In this document: piece after piece, positions 15,805 through 23,894 of the stretch
Numbering within the stretch: position 1 is the stretch's first letter
How the letters are laid out: each line of letters opens with the position of its first letter
NCBI RefSeq assembly: GCF_900177645.1
Contig: NZ_FXAO01000015.1
Coordinates: 1-59,600, forward strand
Direction of reading: 5' to 3'
DNA from: Arenibacter troitsensis
Lineage (GTDB): Bacteria > Bacteroidota > Bacteroidia > Flavobacteriales > Flavobacteriaceae
DNA: 59,600 nucleotides
Notes under the pieces: generated by a model
Databases searched by the model: none
The model's input: only the letters and a program-made list of their open reading frames with translations
What the model was told of the DNA's origin: nothing
Translations under genes and position numbers: made by a program

Positions 15805-16412
15805 ATTTTAATACCCTTTAGATTTTCATCATAATACGCCAGTAATTCCAATACCAAATCCATCCGGGCCCGTTTTAATCGTTGGCTTACTGCTGATTGC
15901 CTTATTTTCAATTGGTCCGCAACCTCTTGTTGGGAAGCATTTGGTTTTGTTAGGGCTAAACTCACCATTTGTGCCGAAACAACAGACCAATCGTCCATAA
16001 AATTCAATGCAAGTTTCAACATGAGGTTCAAAGTTTTGTCCTTATCGTCATGGCCGGTGACTATGGCCAAATTAAGTTTTTGCTCTTTTAAGGTTTCAAA
16101 AATTCTTCCGGAGCGTTGGTAGGCCTTCCCATTGGACTGACTCACACTATTCCCTACAAACGTTTCGGACCCTAATCCTATCCCAATCCTTACATCCAAT
16201 TTCTTGATGGATTTAATAAGGGCCTTGATCTGAATGGCCATTTTCAATGCTCTTTCAGGGGTTGTTCTTATTTGAAATTCATCTCCCCTGTAAATCTCCC
16301 AATCATTGGGCGTTTTTCCCTGACCAGCAAGATATGGCTTTAGAATATCCATCCATTCCGAGGCCGCATAGCGATCCGAATTAATAATATCCCCTGTAAT
16401 TATAGCTACCAT
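15801..16412 (-). CDS. SatD family protein with C-terminal helix-turn-helix
   Basis: The 203-aa soluble protein fits the SatD family (named for streptococcal secretion and acid tolerance), whose biochemical role is unknown. The first 85 residues look like a nucleotidyl cyclase palm: strand AIITGDIINSD with D8, then YRGDEFQI (R42-G-D-E-F46), then VRIGIGLG. The C-terminal 45 residues hold a sigma-region-4-like HTH (ASQQEVADQLKIRQSAVSQR). This suggests a sensor or enzyme domain joined to a DNA-binding domain, which is inference. It overlaps the DUF3307 gene by 4 bp. Three direct repeats at 16414-16497 begin 2 bases from its ATG. Confidence 0.87.
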   Translation of the reverse strand: MVAIITGDIINSDRYAASEWMDILKPYLAGQGKTPNDWEIYRGDEFQIRTTPERALKMAIQIKALIKSIKKLDVRIGIGLGSETFVGNSVSQSNGKAYQRSGRIFETLKEQKLNLAIVTGHDDKDKTLNLMLKLALNFMDDWSVVSAQMVSLALTKPNASQQEVADQLKIRQSAVSQRLKRARMDLVLELLAYYDENLKGIKI

Positions 16413-16413
16413 A

Positions 16414-16497
16414 TATAAGTTAAAATGCTAATATATTTAAATATAAGCTAAAAACCTAATATTTTTACTTATAAGTCAAATCGATTATATAAAACAT
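16414..16497 (-). repeat. Three 28-bp direct repeats at the satD start (candidate operator iterons)
   Basis: TATAAG recurs at 16414, 16442 and 16470, exactly 28 bp apart, each time followed by YTAAAA or a near match. Repeats 1 and 2 agree at 22 of 28 positions; repeat 3 keeps only the TATAAGTCAAA part and contains the palindrome ACTTATAAGT. The block fills the whole satD upstream region from the start codon to the stop codon of the next gene, so it overlaps any promoter and the ribosome-binding region. Autoregulation by the SatD HTH is an inference. Confidence 0.6.
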
Positions 16498-16950
16498 TTA
16501 AAACCAACGACGAACCATTACACAGTACTTTAGATACTCCTTCCCGAACATATTCGTCAACGCTTCCTCCTCGGGTATGATCTGAAAGGTATTCATATAA
16601 TAAACAAACCCTGCCGCCAGAAGTGTATTAAAAGCATTTCCCAAATACAGTCCCCAGCTTAAAAGAAGGAGCAATAATGCCAAATACATAGGGTTTCTGG
16701 AATACTGATATAGGCCGCCGGTAACCAATTTAGACACTTTGGAAGGGGTACGTGGATCTATACTGGTCTTGGAACCAAAAAATTGAACCAATGAAACCAC
16801 CCCAATTAGCAATGCCAGAAAAAAAAGAAAATACATTACATAATACCTCCCAAAAAAATCAAAATAACCTACTGGTAAATATGTCGCCAGAAGATACATT
16901 AACAACCCAAAAGCAAAAGTGACAACAAGGGGCGGAATTTTTAACTTCAT
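16498..16950 (-). CDS. Isoprenylcysteine carboxyl methyltransferase family membrane protein
   Basis: A 150-aa polytopic membrane protein with about four helices. It keeps the ICMT/PEMT-like signature: GLYQYSRNPMYLALLLLLLS near residues 87-106, and the C-terminal EEEALTNMFGKEYLKY, in which the E residues and the aromatic tail shape the AdoMet pocket. Members methylate small or lipid acceptors in bacteria; the substrate is unknown. Its stop codon abuts the last of the 28-bp repeats before satD, and it lies on the same strand upstream of satD, so read-through into the satD-DUF3307 pair is possible. Confidence 0.85.
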   Translation of the reverse strand: MKLKIPPLVVTFAFGLLMYLLATYLPVGYFDFFGRYYVMYFLFFLALLIGVVSLVQFFGSKTSIDPRTPSKVSKLVTGGLYQYSRNPMYLALLLLLLSWGLYLGNAFNTLLAAGFVYYMNTFQIIPEEEALTNMFGKEYLKYCVMVRRWF

Positions 16951-17060
16951 AGAATTTAATAAAATGATAAGAAAATAAAATTACTACTTTTAGACTTTTA
17001 AAATTGGTTTGCCCCATAAGATAATCAAACCCGAACTAAAGAATTACAAAACTAGGCAAA

Positions 17061-17651
17061 ATGCAATTGGTATTTGCAACACACAACCACAACAAGGTCA
17101 AAGAAGTACAAATGCTATTTCCCCAGGAAATAGAACTACTTTCATTAGAGGATATCGGCTGCATGGATGAGATTCCTGAAACTGCAACCGACTTGGAGGG
17201 CAACGCGATCATTAAAGCCAATTTTGTTACGGAAAATTACGGTTACCCCTGTTTCGCAGACGACACAGGGCTATTAGTGGATGCCCTGGATGGGGCACCA
17301 GGAGTGTATTCTGCAAGATACGCAGGCGAACAAAAGAATGCAGACGATAATATGGACAAATTATTGTTCCAATTGGACAAAAACACCAACAGATCGGCGC
17401 ATTTTAAAACCGTTATCGCCCTAAATATCAACAAGCAGCAATTTCTTTTTAAAGGGATTGTTCAAGGCGAAATAACAACTCAAAAAAAAGGCGAAAAAGG
17501 TTTTGGATACGACCCCATTTTTAAGCCTTACGGTTATGACAAGACTTTTGCCGAATTACCACTTTCGATCAAAAACAAAATTAGCCACAGAGCCAAAGCA
17601 ATAGAACAAATACTTGCATTTTTCAAAAACAGACCCCATGTCAACAAATAA
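17061..17651 (+). CDS. rdgB: Non-canonical purine NTP diphosphatase (RdgB/HAM1 family)
   Basis: The 196-aa house-cleaning enzyme hydrolyses ITP, dITP and XTP to monophosphates. Signature stretches are present: MQLVFATHNHNKVKEVQ at the N-terminus (substrate base loop), FADDTGLLVDALDGAPGVYS, SARYAG, and GFGYDPIFKPYGYDKTFAEL near the C-terminus, followed by SHRAKAI. Length and start are normal. Its last codons overlap the next gene, so the two are co-translated. Confidence 0.96.
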   Translation: MQLVFATHNHNKVKEVQMLFPQEIELLSLEDIGCMDEIPETATDLEGNAIIKANFVTENYGYPCFADDTGLLVDALDGAPGVYSARYAGEQKNADDNMDKLLFQLDKNTNRSAHFKTVIALNINKQQFLFKGIVQGEITTQKKGEKGFGYDPIFKPYGYDKTFAELPLSIKNKISHRAKAIEQILAFFKNRPHVNK

Positions 17652-18282
17652 ACCCGAGCAAACATCCCTACCAACTCCTAGGTTATTGGAACGCACCGAG
17701 ACCATTGGAGGAATACTGATTGCTGTATTTGCCGCCTTACTGGCCATTGCGGAACTGGTCAACAATAATCTGGAAGAGGAAATGATGATCGCACATAGCC
17801 AATACGTAAACTATTCCAATTGGTACCAATCCAAAAGTATTAAACAAAGTTTAAAAGAAAGTGAACTGGACTATTTGAATGCCTTGACGGAAACTGGAAT
17901 AATACCCGAGGATAAAATTAGGAATATCAATACCAAAATAGCCCAGACCAAAAGCCTGGTATTAAAATACGAGGCGGAAAAAACCGAAATACTGGTGGGA
18001 TCATCCAATGTTCCCAGAGAACATTGGGCTCAAGATCTGGACGGGGAAATGGGAAAAATTATAGGAATAAACGAATGGGAAAAACTTACCCAAAAATACG
18101 AAACAGCGACTAAGAAATTCGACCTGGGAAAACTATTATTTCAAATATGTATCGTACTAGGTGCAGTTTGTATAATTATTCGGGATAACAAAAAATTACA
18201 GAAAAACTTCATTGCACTCATGTTGTCGTTCGGGGCCATTGGAATTTTAATCTCCGTTTACGGTTTAATATTGGCTCCTTAA
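17638..18282 (+). CDS. DUF4337-like membrane protein
   Basis: A 214-aa protein if it starts at the ATG at 17638 (MSTNKPEQTS), which overlaps rdgB by 14 bp; an earlier in-frame ATG at 17614 would lengthen the overlap. It has one N-terminal membrane helix (GGILIAVFAALLAIAELV) and two C-terminal helices (LLFQICIVLGAVCIII and FIALMLSFGAIGILISVYGL), with a charged helical segment between. The AHSQYVNYSNWYQSKSIKQ stretch matches the DUF4337 pattern in which an aromatic SxxYQxKSIK follows the first helix. Function is unknown. Confidence 0.7.
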   Translation: MSTNKPEQTSLPTPRLLERTETIGGILIAVFAALLAIAELVNNNLEEEMMIAHSQYVNYSNWYQSKSIKQSLKESELDYLNALTETGIIPEDKIRNINTKIAQTKSLVLKYEAEKTEILVGSSNVPREHWAQDLDGEMGKIIGINEWEKLTQKYETATKKFDLGKLLFQICIVLGAVCIIIRDNKKLQKNFIALMLSFGAIGILISVYGLILAP

Positions 18283-18323
18283 GACCCACCTAAAATAAAA
18301 TATTTTAATTAAAAAATAAGCAG

Positions 18324-18331
18324 TACCTTTG
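18324..18331 (+). promoter_or_regulatory. Possible -7 element for the DEAD-box helicase gene
   Basis: TACCTTTG matches TAnnTTTG. No exact TTG lies 17-23 bp upstream in the AT-rich stretch. If used, it gives a leader of about 105 nt, long compared with the 15-30 nt leaders inferred elsewhere in this window. Confidence 0.45.
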
Positions 18332-18392
18332 CCGCTTCAATTAACGCCGCTGGTATAGCATGTGTTGCCCTGAGTCTAAATAGGTTATAAAG

Positions 18393-18430
18393 AATAATCG
18401 CTCTATGCAACATACATATTTGCGATTATT
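18393..18430 (+). promoter_or_regulatory. Leader hairpin just before the DEAD-box helicase start
   Basis: AATAATCGC (18393-18401) and GCGATTATT (18422-18430) form a perfect 9-bp stem with a 20-nt loop, ending 11 bases before the ATG at 18442. It lacks a T run, so it is more likely a regulatory RNA structure than a terminator. A temperature-sensitive or helicase-autoregulated leader is a hypothesis. Confidence 0.5.
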
Positions 18431-18441
18431 TAATACATATT

Positions 18442-20241
18442 ATGACAAAATTTGAAGCATTGGGGCTTAAACAGTCCCTGTTGAATGCTATTTCTGATTT
18501 GGGATTTGAATCACCTTCGGAAGTACAAGAAAAAGCAATTCCAATCTTATTGGAAAGCGAAACCGATTTAGTTGCCTTGGCACAAACAGGCACAGGAAAG
18601 ACCGCCGCATTCGGTTTCCCACTAATTCAAAAAATAGATAGCGACAGTAGAACCACACAAGGTTTAATACTATCCCCTACCAGGGAGCTTTGCCTACAGA
18701 TCACCAATGAACTTACTTTATATTCCAAGTATGAAAAAGGGCTTAATGTTGTTGCAATCTATGGTGGTGCCAGTATTACCGATCAGGCCAGACAAATAAA
18801 AAGGGGTGCCCAAATTGTGGTAGCTACCCCAGGTAGAATGAAAGACATGATTGGCCGTGGCTTGGTGGATATCTCCAAAATTGATTACTGTGTTCTGGAT
18901 GAAGCAGATGAAATGCTGAATATGGGTTTTATGGAAGATATCAAAGATATTCTTTCCAATACGCCTAAAGAAAAGTCCACTTGGCTGTTTTCAGCAACCA
19001 TGCCCAAAGAGGTAGCGGTAATAGCTAAAAAATTCATGCACAGTCCGCAAGAAATTACGGTAGGAACAAAAAATTCGGGTGCCACTACGGTACAACACGA
19101 ATACTACGTAGTTGGTGGTCGTGATCGTTATCCAGCCCTAAAAAGACTTGCCGATACCAACCCTGATATATTCTCCGTTATTTTCTGTAGAACAAAAAGG
19201 GATACCCAAAAGGTAGCTGAAAAGTTAATAGAGGATGGTTACAACGCAGGAGCATTACATGGGGACTTAAGTCAGAACCAAAGGGATTTGGTAATGAATT
19301 CCTTCCGTAAGAAACAAATACAAATGTTGGTCGCTACGGATGTGGCTGCCCGTGGTATTGATGTTGACGATATTACCCATGTTATCAATTATCAATTACC
19401 AGATGAAATAGAGACCTATACCCACCGAAGTGGACGTACAGGAAGAGCTGGTAAATCCGGAATTTCCATGGTCATTGTAACCAGAAGTGAACTTAGGAAG
19501 ATCAAGGCCATAGAAAATAAAATTCAACAGGATTTCATTTCCAAAAAAATTCCTACGGGAATGGAAATATGCGAAATACAACTTTACCATTTGGCCAATA
19601 AAATTAAAGACACTAAGGTTAATGAAGAAGTAGACAATTACTTGCCCGCCATAAATGATGTACTTCAAGGTATTGACCGTGAGGAACTTATCAAAAAAAT
19701 AGTTTCTGTAGAGTTTACCCGTTTCTTTAATTACTATAACAAAACCAAAGATCTAAACACCTCCGATTCCGGCGATCGTTCAGAAAGAGGAAGATCTAGG
19801 GATGGGGATAGCCGTATCCCAGCTGACGGAAACGTTAGATATTTCATCAATGTTGGTGAAAAGGACGGCTATGACTGGATGTCCTTAAAAGATTTCATCA
19901 GGGACACGGTTAATCTAGGCAAGGACGATATTTTCAAAGTTGATGTAAAAGATAGTTTTTCTTTCTTCAATACGGATGCAGCAGCTACCGAAGCCATTTT
20001 AAAGACCTTCACGGAATTTAAGGTCGATGGTAGATTTGTCAATGTTGAAGTCTCTAAAAATCCTGGTGGAGGCGGAGGAGGAGGCCGTGGAAGACGTGAT
20101 AGAAGCAGAAGTGGCGGAGGTCGTGATTCTAGGGAAAATGATCGCAACAAAGGAAGAAGAAGGGACAGAAGCGCATCCAAAGGAAGCCCTTCCAGTAGTT
20201 CAGGAAAAAGAAGATCTAAAAGAAAAAGTGATTTCTTTTAG
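18442..20241 (+). CDS. DEAD/DEAH box ATP-dependent RNA helicase (DeaD/CsdA type)
   Basis: The 599-aa RNA helicase probably acts in ribosome assembly and mRNA decay at low temperature. It shows the Q motif (LGFESPSEVQEKAIPIL), AQTGTGKTAAF, PTRELCLQI, TPGRMKD, DEADEML, SATMP, ATDVAARGIDV and HRSGRTGRAG. A DbpA-type RNA-binding domain lies at about 450-535, preceded by an arginine-rich linker. The tail is a Gly run followed by Arg/Ser/Lys-rich repeats (GGGGGGGRGRRDRSRSGGGR), a disordered RNA-binding region. The gene is single, with a structured leader and a strong terminator. Confidence 0.95.
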   Translation: MTKFEALGLKQSLLNAISDLGFESPSEVQEKAIPILLESETDLVALAQTGTGKTAAFGFPLIQKIDSDSRTTQGLILSPTRELCLQITNELTLYSKYEKGLNVVAIYGGASITDQARQIKRGAQIVVATPGRMKDMIGRGLVDISKIDYCVLDEADEMLNMGFMEDIKDILSNTPKEKSTWLFSATMPKEVAVIAKKFMHSPQEITVGTKNSGATTVQHEYYVVGGRDRYPALKRLADTNPDIFSVIFCRTKRDTQKVAEKLIEDGYNAGALHGDLSQNQRDLVMNSFRKKQIQMLVATDVAARGIDVDDITHVINYQLPDEIETYTHRSGRTGRAGKSGISMVIVTRSELRKIKAIENKIQQDFISKKIPTGMEICEIQLYHLANKIKDTKVNEEVDNYLPAINDVLQGIDREELIKKIVSVEFTRFFNYYNKTKDLNTSDSGDRSERGRSRDGDSRIPADGNVRYFINVGEKDGYDWMSLKDFIRDTVNLGKDDIFKVDVKDSFSFFNTDAAATEAILKTFTEFKVDGRFVNVEVSKNPGGGGGGGRGRRDRSRSGGGRDSRENDRNKGRRRDRSASKGSPSSSSGKRRSKRKSDFF

Positions 20242-20254
20242 TTAATTGTATATT

Positions 20255-20282
20255 AAAAAAATACGCTTCGGCGTATTTTTTT
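20255..20282 (+). terminator. Terminator after the DEAD-box helicase gene
   Basis: AAAAAAATACGC (20255-20266) and GCGTATTTTTTT (20271-20282) flank a TTCG tetraloop. This is a textbook intrinsic terminator 13 bases after the stop, and it is symmetric enough to work in both directions. Confidence 0.92.
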
Positions 20283-20317
20283 AGTTAGTTTACCATTTAT
20301 AACATCCAATTTATTTA

Positions 20318-21097
20318 ATGAAAAATTATTTCTTGCCCCTATTCCTCATATTTGTTTCTTTTGGATATTCCCAGGACGAGAAAAATGAACAGGAGGTAAA
20401 ACAATTAAAAGCGGTGGTTCTAAACGCCCAAACCGACCAGCCAATGGAAAGTGTCCATGTCGTGAATCTTAACGAGGTGGTGGGTACAATTACCAATGAA
20501 AAAGGAGAGTTCAATATTCCTGCGAAGGTCAATGACACCCTTTATATTACTTTTTTAGGTTTTAAATCACAAAAAGTGCGGGTTACCAATGATATGTTCA
20601 AATTTAAAGAAACAAAAATTTCACTTACGGAATTGGCATATGCGTTGGAAGAGGTAATCGTTAGACCCTACTCTCTTACGGGCTACTTGGAAATAGACGT
20701 CAAGAATTTGCCTTTGAACAATGCTTTTCAATATAGTATTTCTGGTTTGTCCGTAGGTTATGAAGCCGGGAGCAAGAACCCAAGTGCCGTTACCAAAGTA
20801 TTGGGCGCCATACTTAACCCAGCAGATTTGTTGAGAAATTTATTCGGAAAAAAGCCCAACCAAATGCGGAAACTGCGTCAAATGAAGGAAGACGATCAAA
20901 TTAGGGATCTTTTGGCCTCAAAATTTGACCGGGAAACATTGACGGAGCTACTTCAATTGGAAAAGGTAGACATAGAGGACATCCTTAACAACTGCAATTA
21001 TTCCAAATCTTTTATAACTACGGCCAATGACTTGCAGATCTTGGATGCCATTAGTAGCTGTTACGAAGAATACAAGGTTCTTAACAGGAAAAAATAA
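20318..21097 (+). CDS. Secreted carboxypeptidase-like regulatory domain protein
   Basis: A 259-aa protein with a signal peptide (MKNYFLPLFLIFVSFGYSQ). A carboxypeptidase-D-like regulatory domain occupies about residues 28-115 (LKAVVLNAQTDQPMESVHV, GTITNEKGEFNIP, DTLYITFLGFKSQKV), the beta-sandwich found at the N-terminus of TonB-dependent receptors. It ends in LEEVIVRPYSL, like a TonB-plug entry sequence, but no barrel follows. The rest is a helical basic segment. Function is unknown; it is probably periplasmic. It is likely monocistronic after the helicase terminator. Confidence 0.82.
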   Translation: MKNYFLPLFLIFVSFGYSQDEKNEQEVKQLKAVVLNAQTDQPMESVHVVNLNEVVGTITNEKGEFNIPAKVNDTLYITFLGFKSQKVRVTNDMFKFKETKISLTELAYALEEVIVRPYSLTGYLEIDVKNLPLNNAFQYSISGLSVGYEAGSKNPSAVTKVLGAILNPADLLRNLFGKKPNQMRKLRQMKEDDQIRDLLASKFDRETLTELLQLEKVDIEDILNNCNYSKSFITTANDLQILDAISSCYEEYKVLNRKK

Positions 21098-21239
21098 GCT
21101 GGTCCATATTACCCCCAAAAGTGGTGCTCCTCCAACCCTATTAAATCAATATTTTATATTGGCTGACCTAATGGGTTTGGCTTAAAATAAATTTTCTTTT
21201 ACCGACATCATTTTATAGCTTTAGACAAAATAGATGGTT

Positions 21240-22934
21240 ATGAAAAAGGGACTTCTTTTTGCCGTGCTTTTAATGTTTTTTTTATCCTGTAAAGAAAATA
21301 AGAATGAAGTAGTAAAAGAAGCCCGACCAACTGCTGAATTACCGCACAAAAAGGAATTGAACCAACCCTTTTTATGGGATGCCGCCAACATTTATTTTCT
21401 ACTTACCGATCGTTTTAACAACGGCGACACCTTGAATGATATTAGTCTAAACAGAACCAAGGAAACAGCTTTATTAAGAGGTTTTATGGGAGGTGACATC
21501 CCTGGTATTACCCAAAAAATAAATGATGGTTATTTTACCGACTTGGGTATTAATGCCATTTGGTTTAGCCCTATAGTAGAGCAGATCCATGACAATGTAG
21601 ACGAAGGAACGGGAAGTACATACGGATATCACGGATATTGGACCAAGGATTGGACAGCATTAGACCCCAATTTTGGAACAAGAAAGGAATTGGAAGTACT
21701 CGTTAGGACCGCACATAAGAATGGTATCAGAATATTGATGGATATTGTGCTTAACCACACAGGTCCGGTGACAGAAATAGATCCTATATGGCCAAAAGAA
21801 TGGGTGCGTTCGGAACCGGTGTGTGACTTCACCGATTATAAATCCACAACCAGCTGCACTTTAGTAGAAAACCTACCCGATATTATTACGGAATTGGATA
21901 CTGCGGTAGAACTTCCGGATGCCCTGATGGCAAAATGGAAGGAAGAAGGGCGTTTAAGCAACGAATTGGACGAATTGCAAGTTTTTTTTGATCGTACCAA
22001 TTATCCCAGGGCACCTCGCTTTTACATCATAAAATGGCTAACGGATTATGTAAACGATTTGGGAATTGATGGTTTTAGGGTAGATACTGCAAAGCATGTG
22101 GATGAAAGAACATGGCAGGAATTATACAATGAGGCCAACTATGCCTTTAATGTATGGAAAAGAAAACATCCAGAAGAGGTGTTGGACGACAATCCCTTTT
22201 TTATGGTCGGGGAGGTATATGGTTATGGAATATCCAGTGGCCGTGAATATGATTTTGGCGACAAAAAGGTGGATTATTTTGGGAATGGGTTTCAAAGTCT
22301 GATCAATTTTGAATTAAAGGATGATGCCAATATGGATTACGAAACCATATTTAGCAAATACAACAACCTACTGTTCAATGAATTAAAAGGTAAAAGTGTG
22401 GTTAACTATCTCACCTCCCACGATGACAACACCCCCTTTGACAGGGAAAGAAAAAAACCGTATCGGGCGGCCAATGTATTGTTACTTACCCCCGGTGCCT
22501 CCCAAATTTATTATGGGGACGAATCTGTCCGCAGCTTGAACATGGAAGGCGCCAAAGGTGATGCAACCCTTAGATCCTTTATGAACTGGGGAGAATTGGA
22601 CAGTATTGGGAATAACAAAACCATACTGTCCTATTGGCAAAAGCTGGGCACCTTTAGAGGCCATCATCCGGCCATAGGCGCGGGCAAGCATCAGCAACTA
22701 TCCAAGAATCCTTATGTGTTTGGCAGAACTTACGTTGATGGCGAATTTAAGGATAAGGTGGCAGTTGGACTGGATCTCCCAATAGGCAAAAAATTCCTGT
22801 GGGTGAAGGGCTTTTTCGGTGATGGCACCAAACTTTATGATACATTTTCAAAAACCTTTGTCACGGTAGAAAATGGTAAAGTTTATCTGGAAAATGACTT
22901 TGACGTAGCACTATTGGAATTAGCAAGAAATTAA
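21240..22934 (+). CDS. GH13 alpha-amylase family lipoprotein
   Basis: The 564-aa glycoside hydrolase is exported as a lipoprotein: MKKGLLFAVLLMFFLSCKEN has a lipobox with Cys near residue 17. An ATG at 21234 would add two residues. GH13 motifs are in order: MDIVLNHTG (region I), GFRVDTAKHV with nucleophile Asp near 281 (region II), GEVYG with acid Glu near 324 (region III) and YLTSHDDN with Asp near 394 (region IV). The start FLWDAANIYFLLTDRFNNGD suggests a MalS-like subfamily. It would cleave alpha-1,4-glucans in the periplasm or at the surface. There is no sus-type neighbour. Confidence 0.92.
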   Translation: MKKGLLFAVLLMFFLSCKENKNEVVKEARPTAELPHKKELNQPFLWDAANIYFLLTDRFNNGDTLNDISLNRTKETALLRGFMGGDIPGITQKINDGYFTDLGINAIWFSPIVEQIHDNVDEGTGSTYGYHGYWTKDWTALDPNFGTRKELEVLVRTAHKNGIRILMDIVLNHTGPVTEIDPIWPKEWVRSEPVCDFTDYKSTTSCTLVENLPDIITELDTAVELPDALMAKWKEEGRLSNELDELQVFFDRTNYPRAPRFYIIKWLTDYVNDLGIDGFRVDTAKHVDERTWQELYNEANYAFNVWKRKHPEEVLDDNPFFMVGEVYGYGISSGREYDFGDKKVDYFGNGFQSLINFELKDDANMDYETIFSKYNNLLFNELKGKSVVNYLTSHDDNTPFDRERKKPYRAANVLLLTPGASQIYYGDESVRSLNMEGAKGDATLRSFMNWGELDSIGNNKTILSYWQKLGTFRGHHPAIGAGKHQQLSKNPYVFGRTYVDGEFKDKVAVGLDLPIGKKFLWVKGFFGDGTKLYDTFSKTFVTVENGKVYLENDFDVALLELARN

Positions 22935-23075
22935 TGGTCCACATACCCCAAACATTATTTCTCTGACCTATTTAAGCATCTTTTTTAACTTTTTTACAAT
23001 ACTATTTCTAAATATGTTTCTTAATTTCGTGCACTTCCTAGGCTAATACTAAAAAAAGATTCCAACAAATATTGA

Positions 23076-23891
23076 ATGAAATTGAATAGAAAACAATTTA
23101 TGCTAAAATTGGTTCTGGGATCTATTGGTTTTGTTGTACTTGATTCTTTCTGGTTGGAAACCTATTTTGTGGAGTGGACGGAGCACGACATTTCTGAATC
23201 GGAATCCAACAAAATTAAAGTCGTCCACCTTACCGACCTGCATTTGCAGAGTATAAAATCTGTTCATAAATCTATTGCTGAGCGAATTAACAAGGAGTGG
23301 CCAGACGTCATCCTAATTACAGGAGATTCTGTAGAACGGAACAAAAATCTACCGGTTTTAGCGGATTTTTTAAACCTAATTGACAACAAAATCCCAAAAA
23401 TTGCCATTTTAGGCAATAAGGAATCATCTGGTAGAATTGATTTGCAAAAATTAAAGGACATTTATGAGAACCATAATGGTATTTTGCTAATCAACGAAGC
23501 TTATCTATTCAGAACCAAAAACCGTGAAATTAGCATTATCGGCTTGGACGACTTGGTCCATGGACATCCTGATTTTGAAAAGTGCATAGAAGATATCGAT
23601 AAATCGTTACCAACAATCGTTCTTAATCATTGTCCTGCCTATAGAGAGCAAATAGACCTTGTAAGCATAGAACAAGAAATTAAACCAAAACTTATTCTTT
23701 CGGGCCACACCCATGGGGGGCAGATTACGTTTTTTGGAGAGCCCTTCTTTACACCCTTCGGAAGTGGGGACTACGTTAAAGGTTGGTACAACAACGAAAT
23801 TTCTAAAATGTACGTATCAAAAGGAATTGGGACAACAAGGTTGCCCATACGGTTTGGAGCCAGGGCAGAGGCAAGTATTTTCTACATCTAG
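23076..23891 (+). CDS. Metallophosphoesterase, YkuE/YaeI type
   Basis: A 271-aa calcineurin-like phosphoesterase anchored by an N-terminal hydrophobic helix (KLVLGSIGFVVLDSF). Metal-site motifs are present: DLHL (VVHLTDLHLQS), GDS in ILITGDSVERN, an isolated H in LNHCPAYRE, and GHTHGGQ. The usual GNH(D/E) motif reads GNKE (ILGNKESSG), so the expected His is Lys. Related bacterial enzymes hydrolyse phospholipid-type substrates such as UDP-diacylglucosamine; the substrate here is unknown. It converges on the VOC gene with a 3-bp gap. Confidence 0.88.
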   Translation: MKLNRKQFMLKLVLGSIGFVVLDSFWLETYFVEWTEHDISESESNKIKVVHLTDLHLQSIKSVHKSIAERINKEWPDVILITGDSVERNKNLPVLADFLNLIDNKIPKIAILGNKESSGRIDLQKLKDIYENHNGILLINEAYLFRTKNREISIIGLDDLVHGHPDFEKCIEDIDKSLPTIVLNHCPAYREQIDLVSIEQEIKPKLILSGHTHGGQITFFGEPFFTPFGSGDYVKGWYNNEISKMYVSKGIGTTRLPIRFGARAEASIFYI

Positions 23892-23894
23892 TTG

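Noticed and set aside
16414..16497. Three regular repeats considered as a small CRISPR
   Set aside because: The repeats abut without spacers, are AT-rich and only three in number, and no cas genes are present.
20027..20245. Out-of-frame 72-codon frame over the helicase's Gly-rich tail, considered as programmed frameshifting
   Set aside because: The zero frame continues with a normal RG/RS-rich tail to its own stop; the second frame is a by-product of the repetitive codons.
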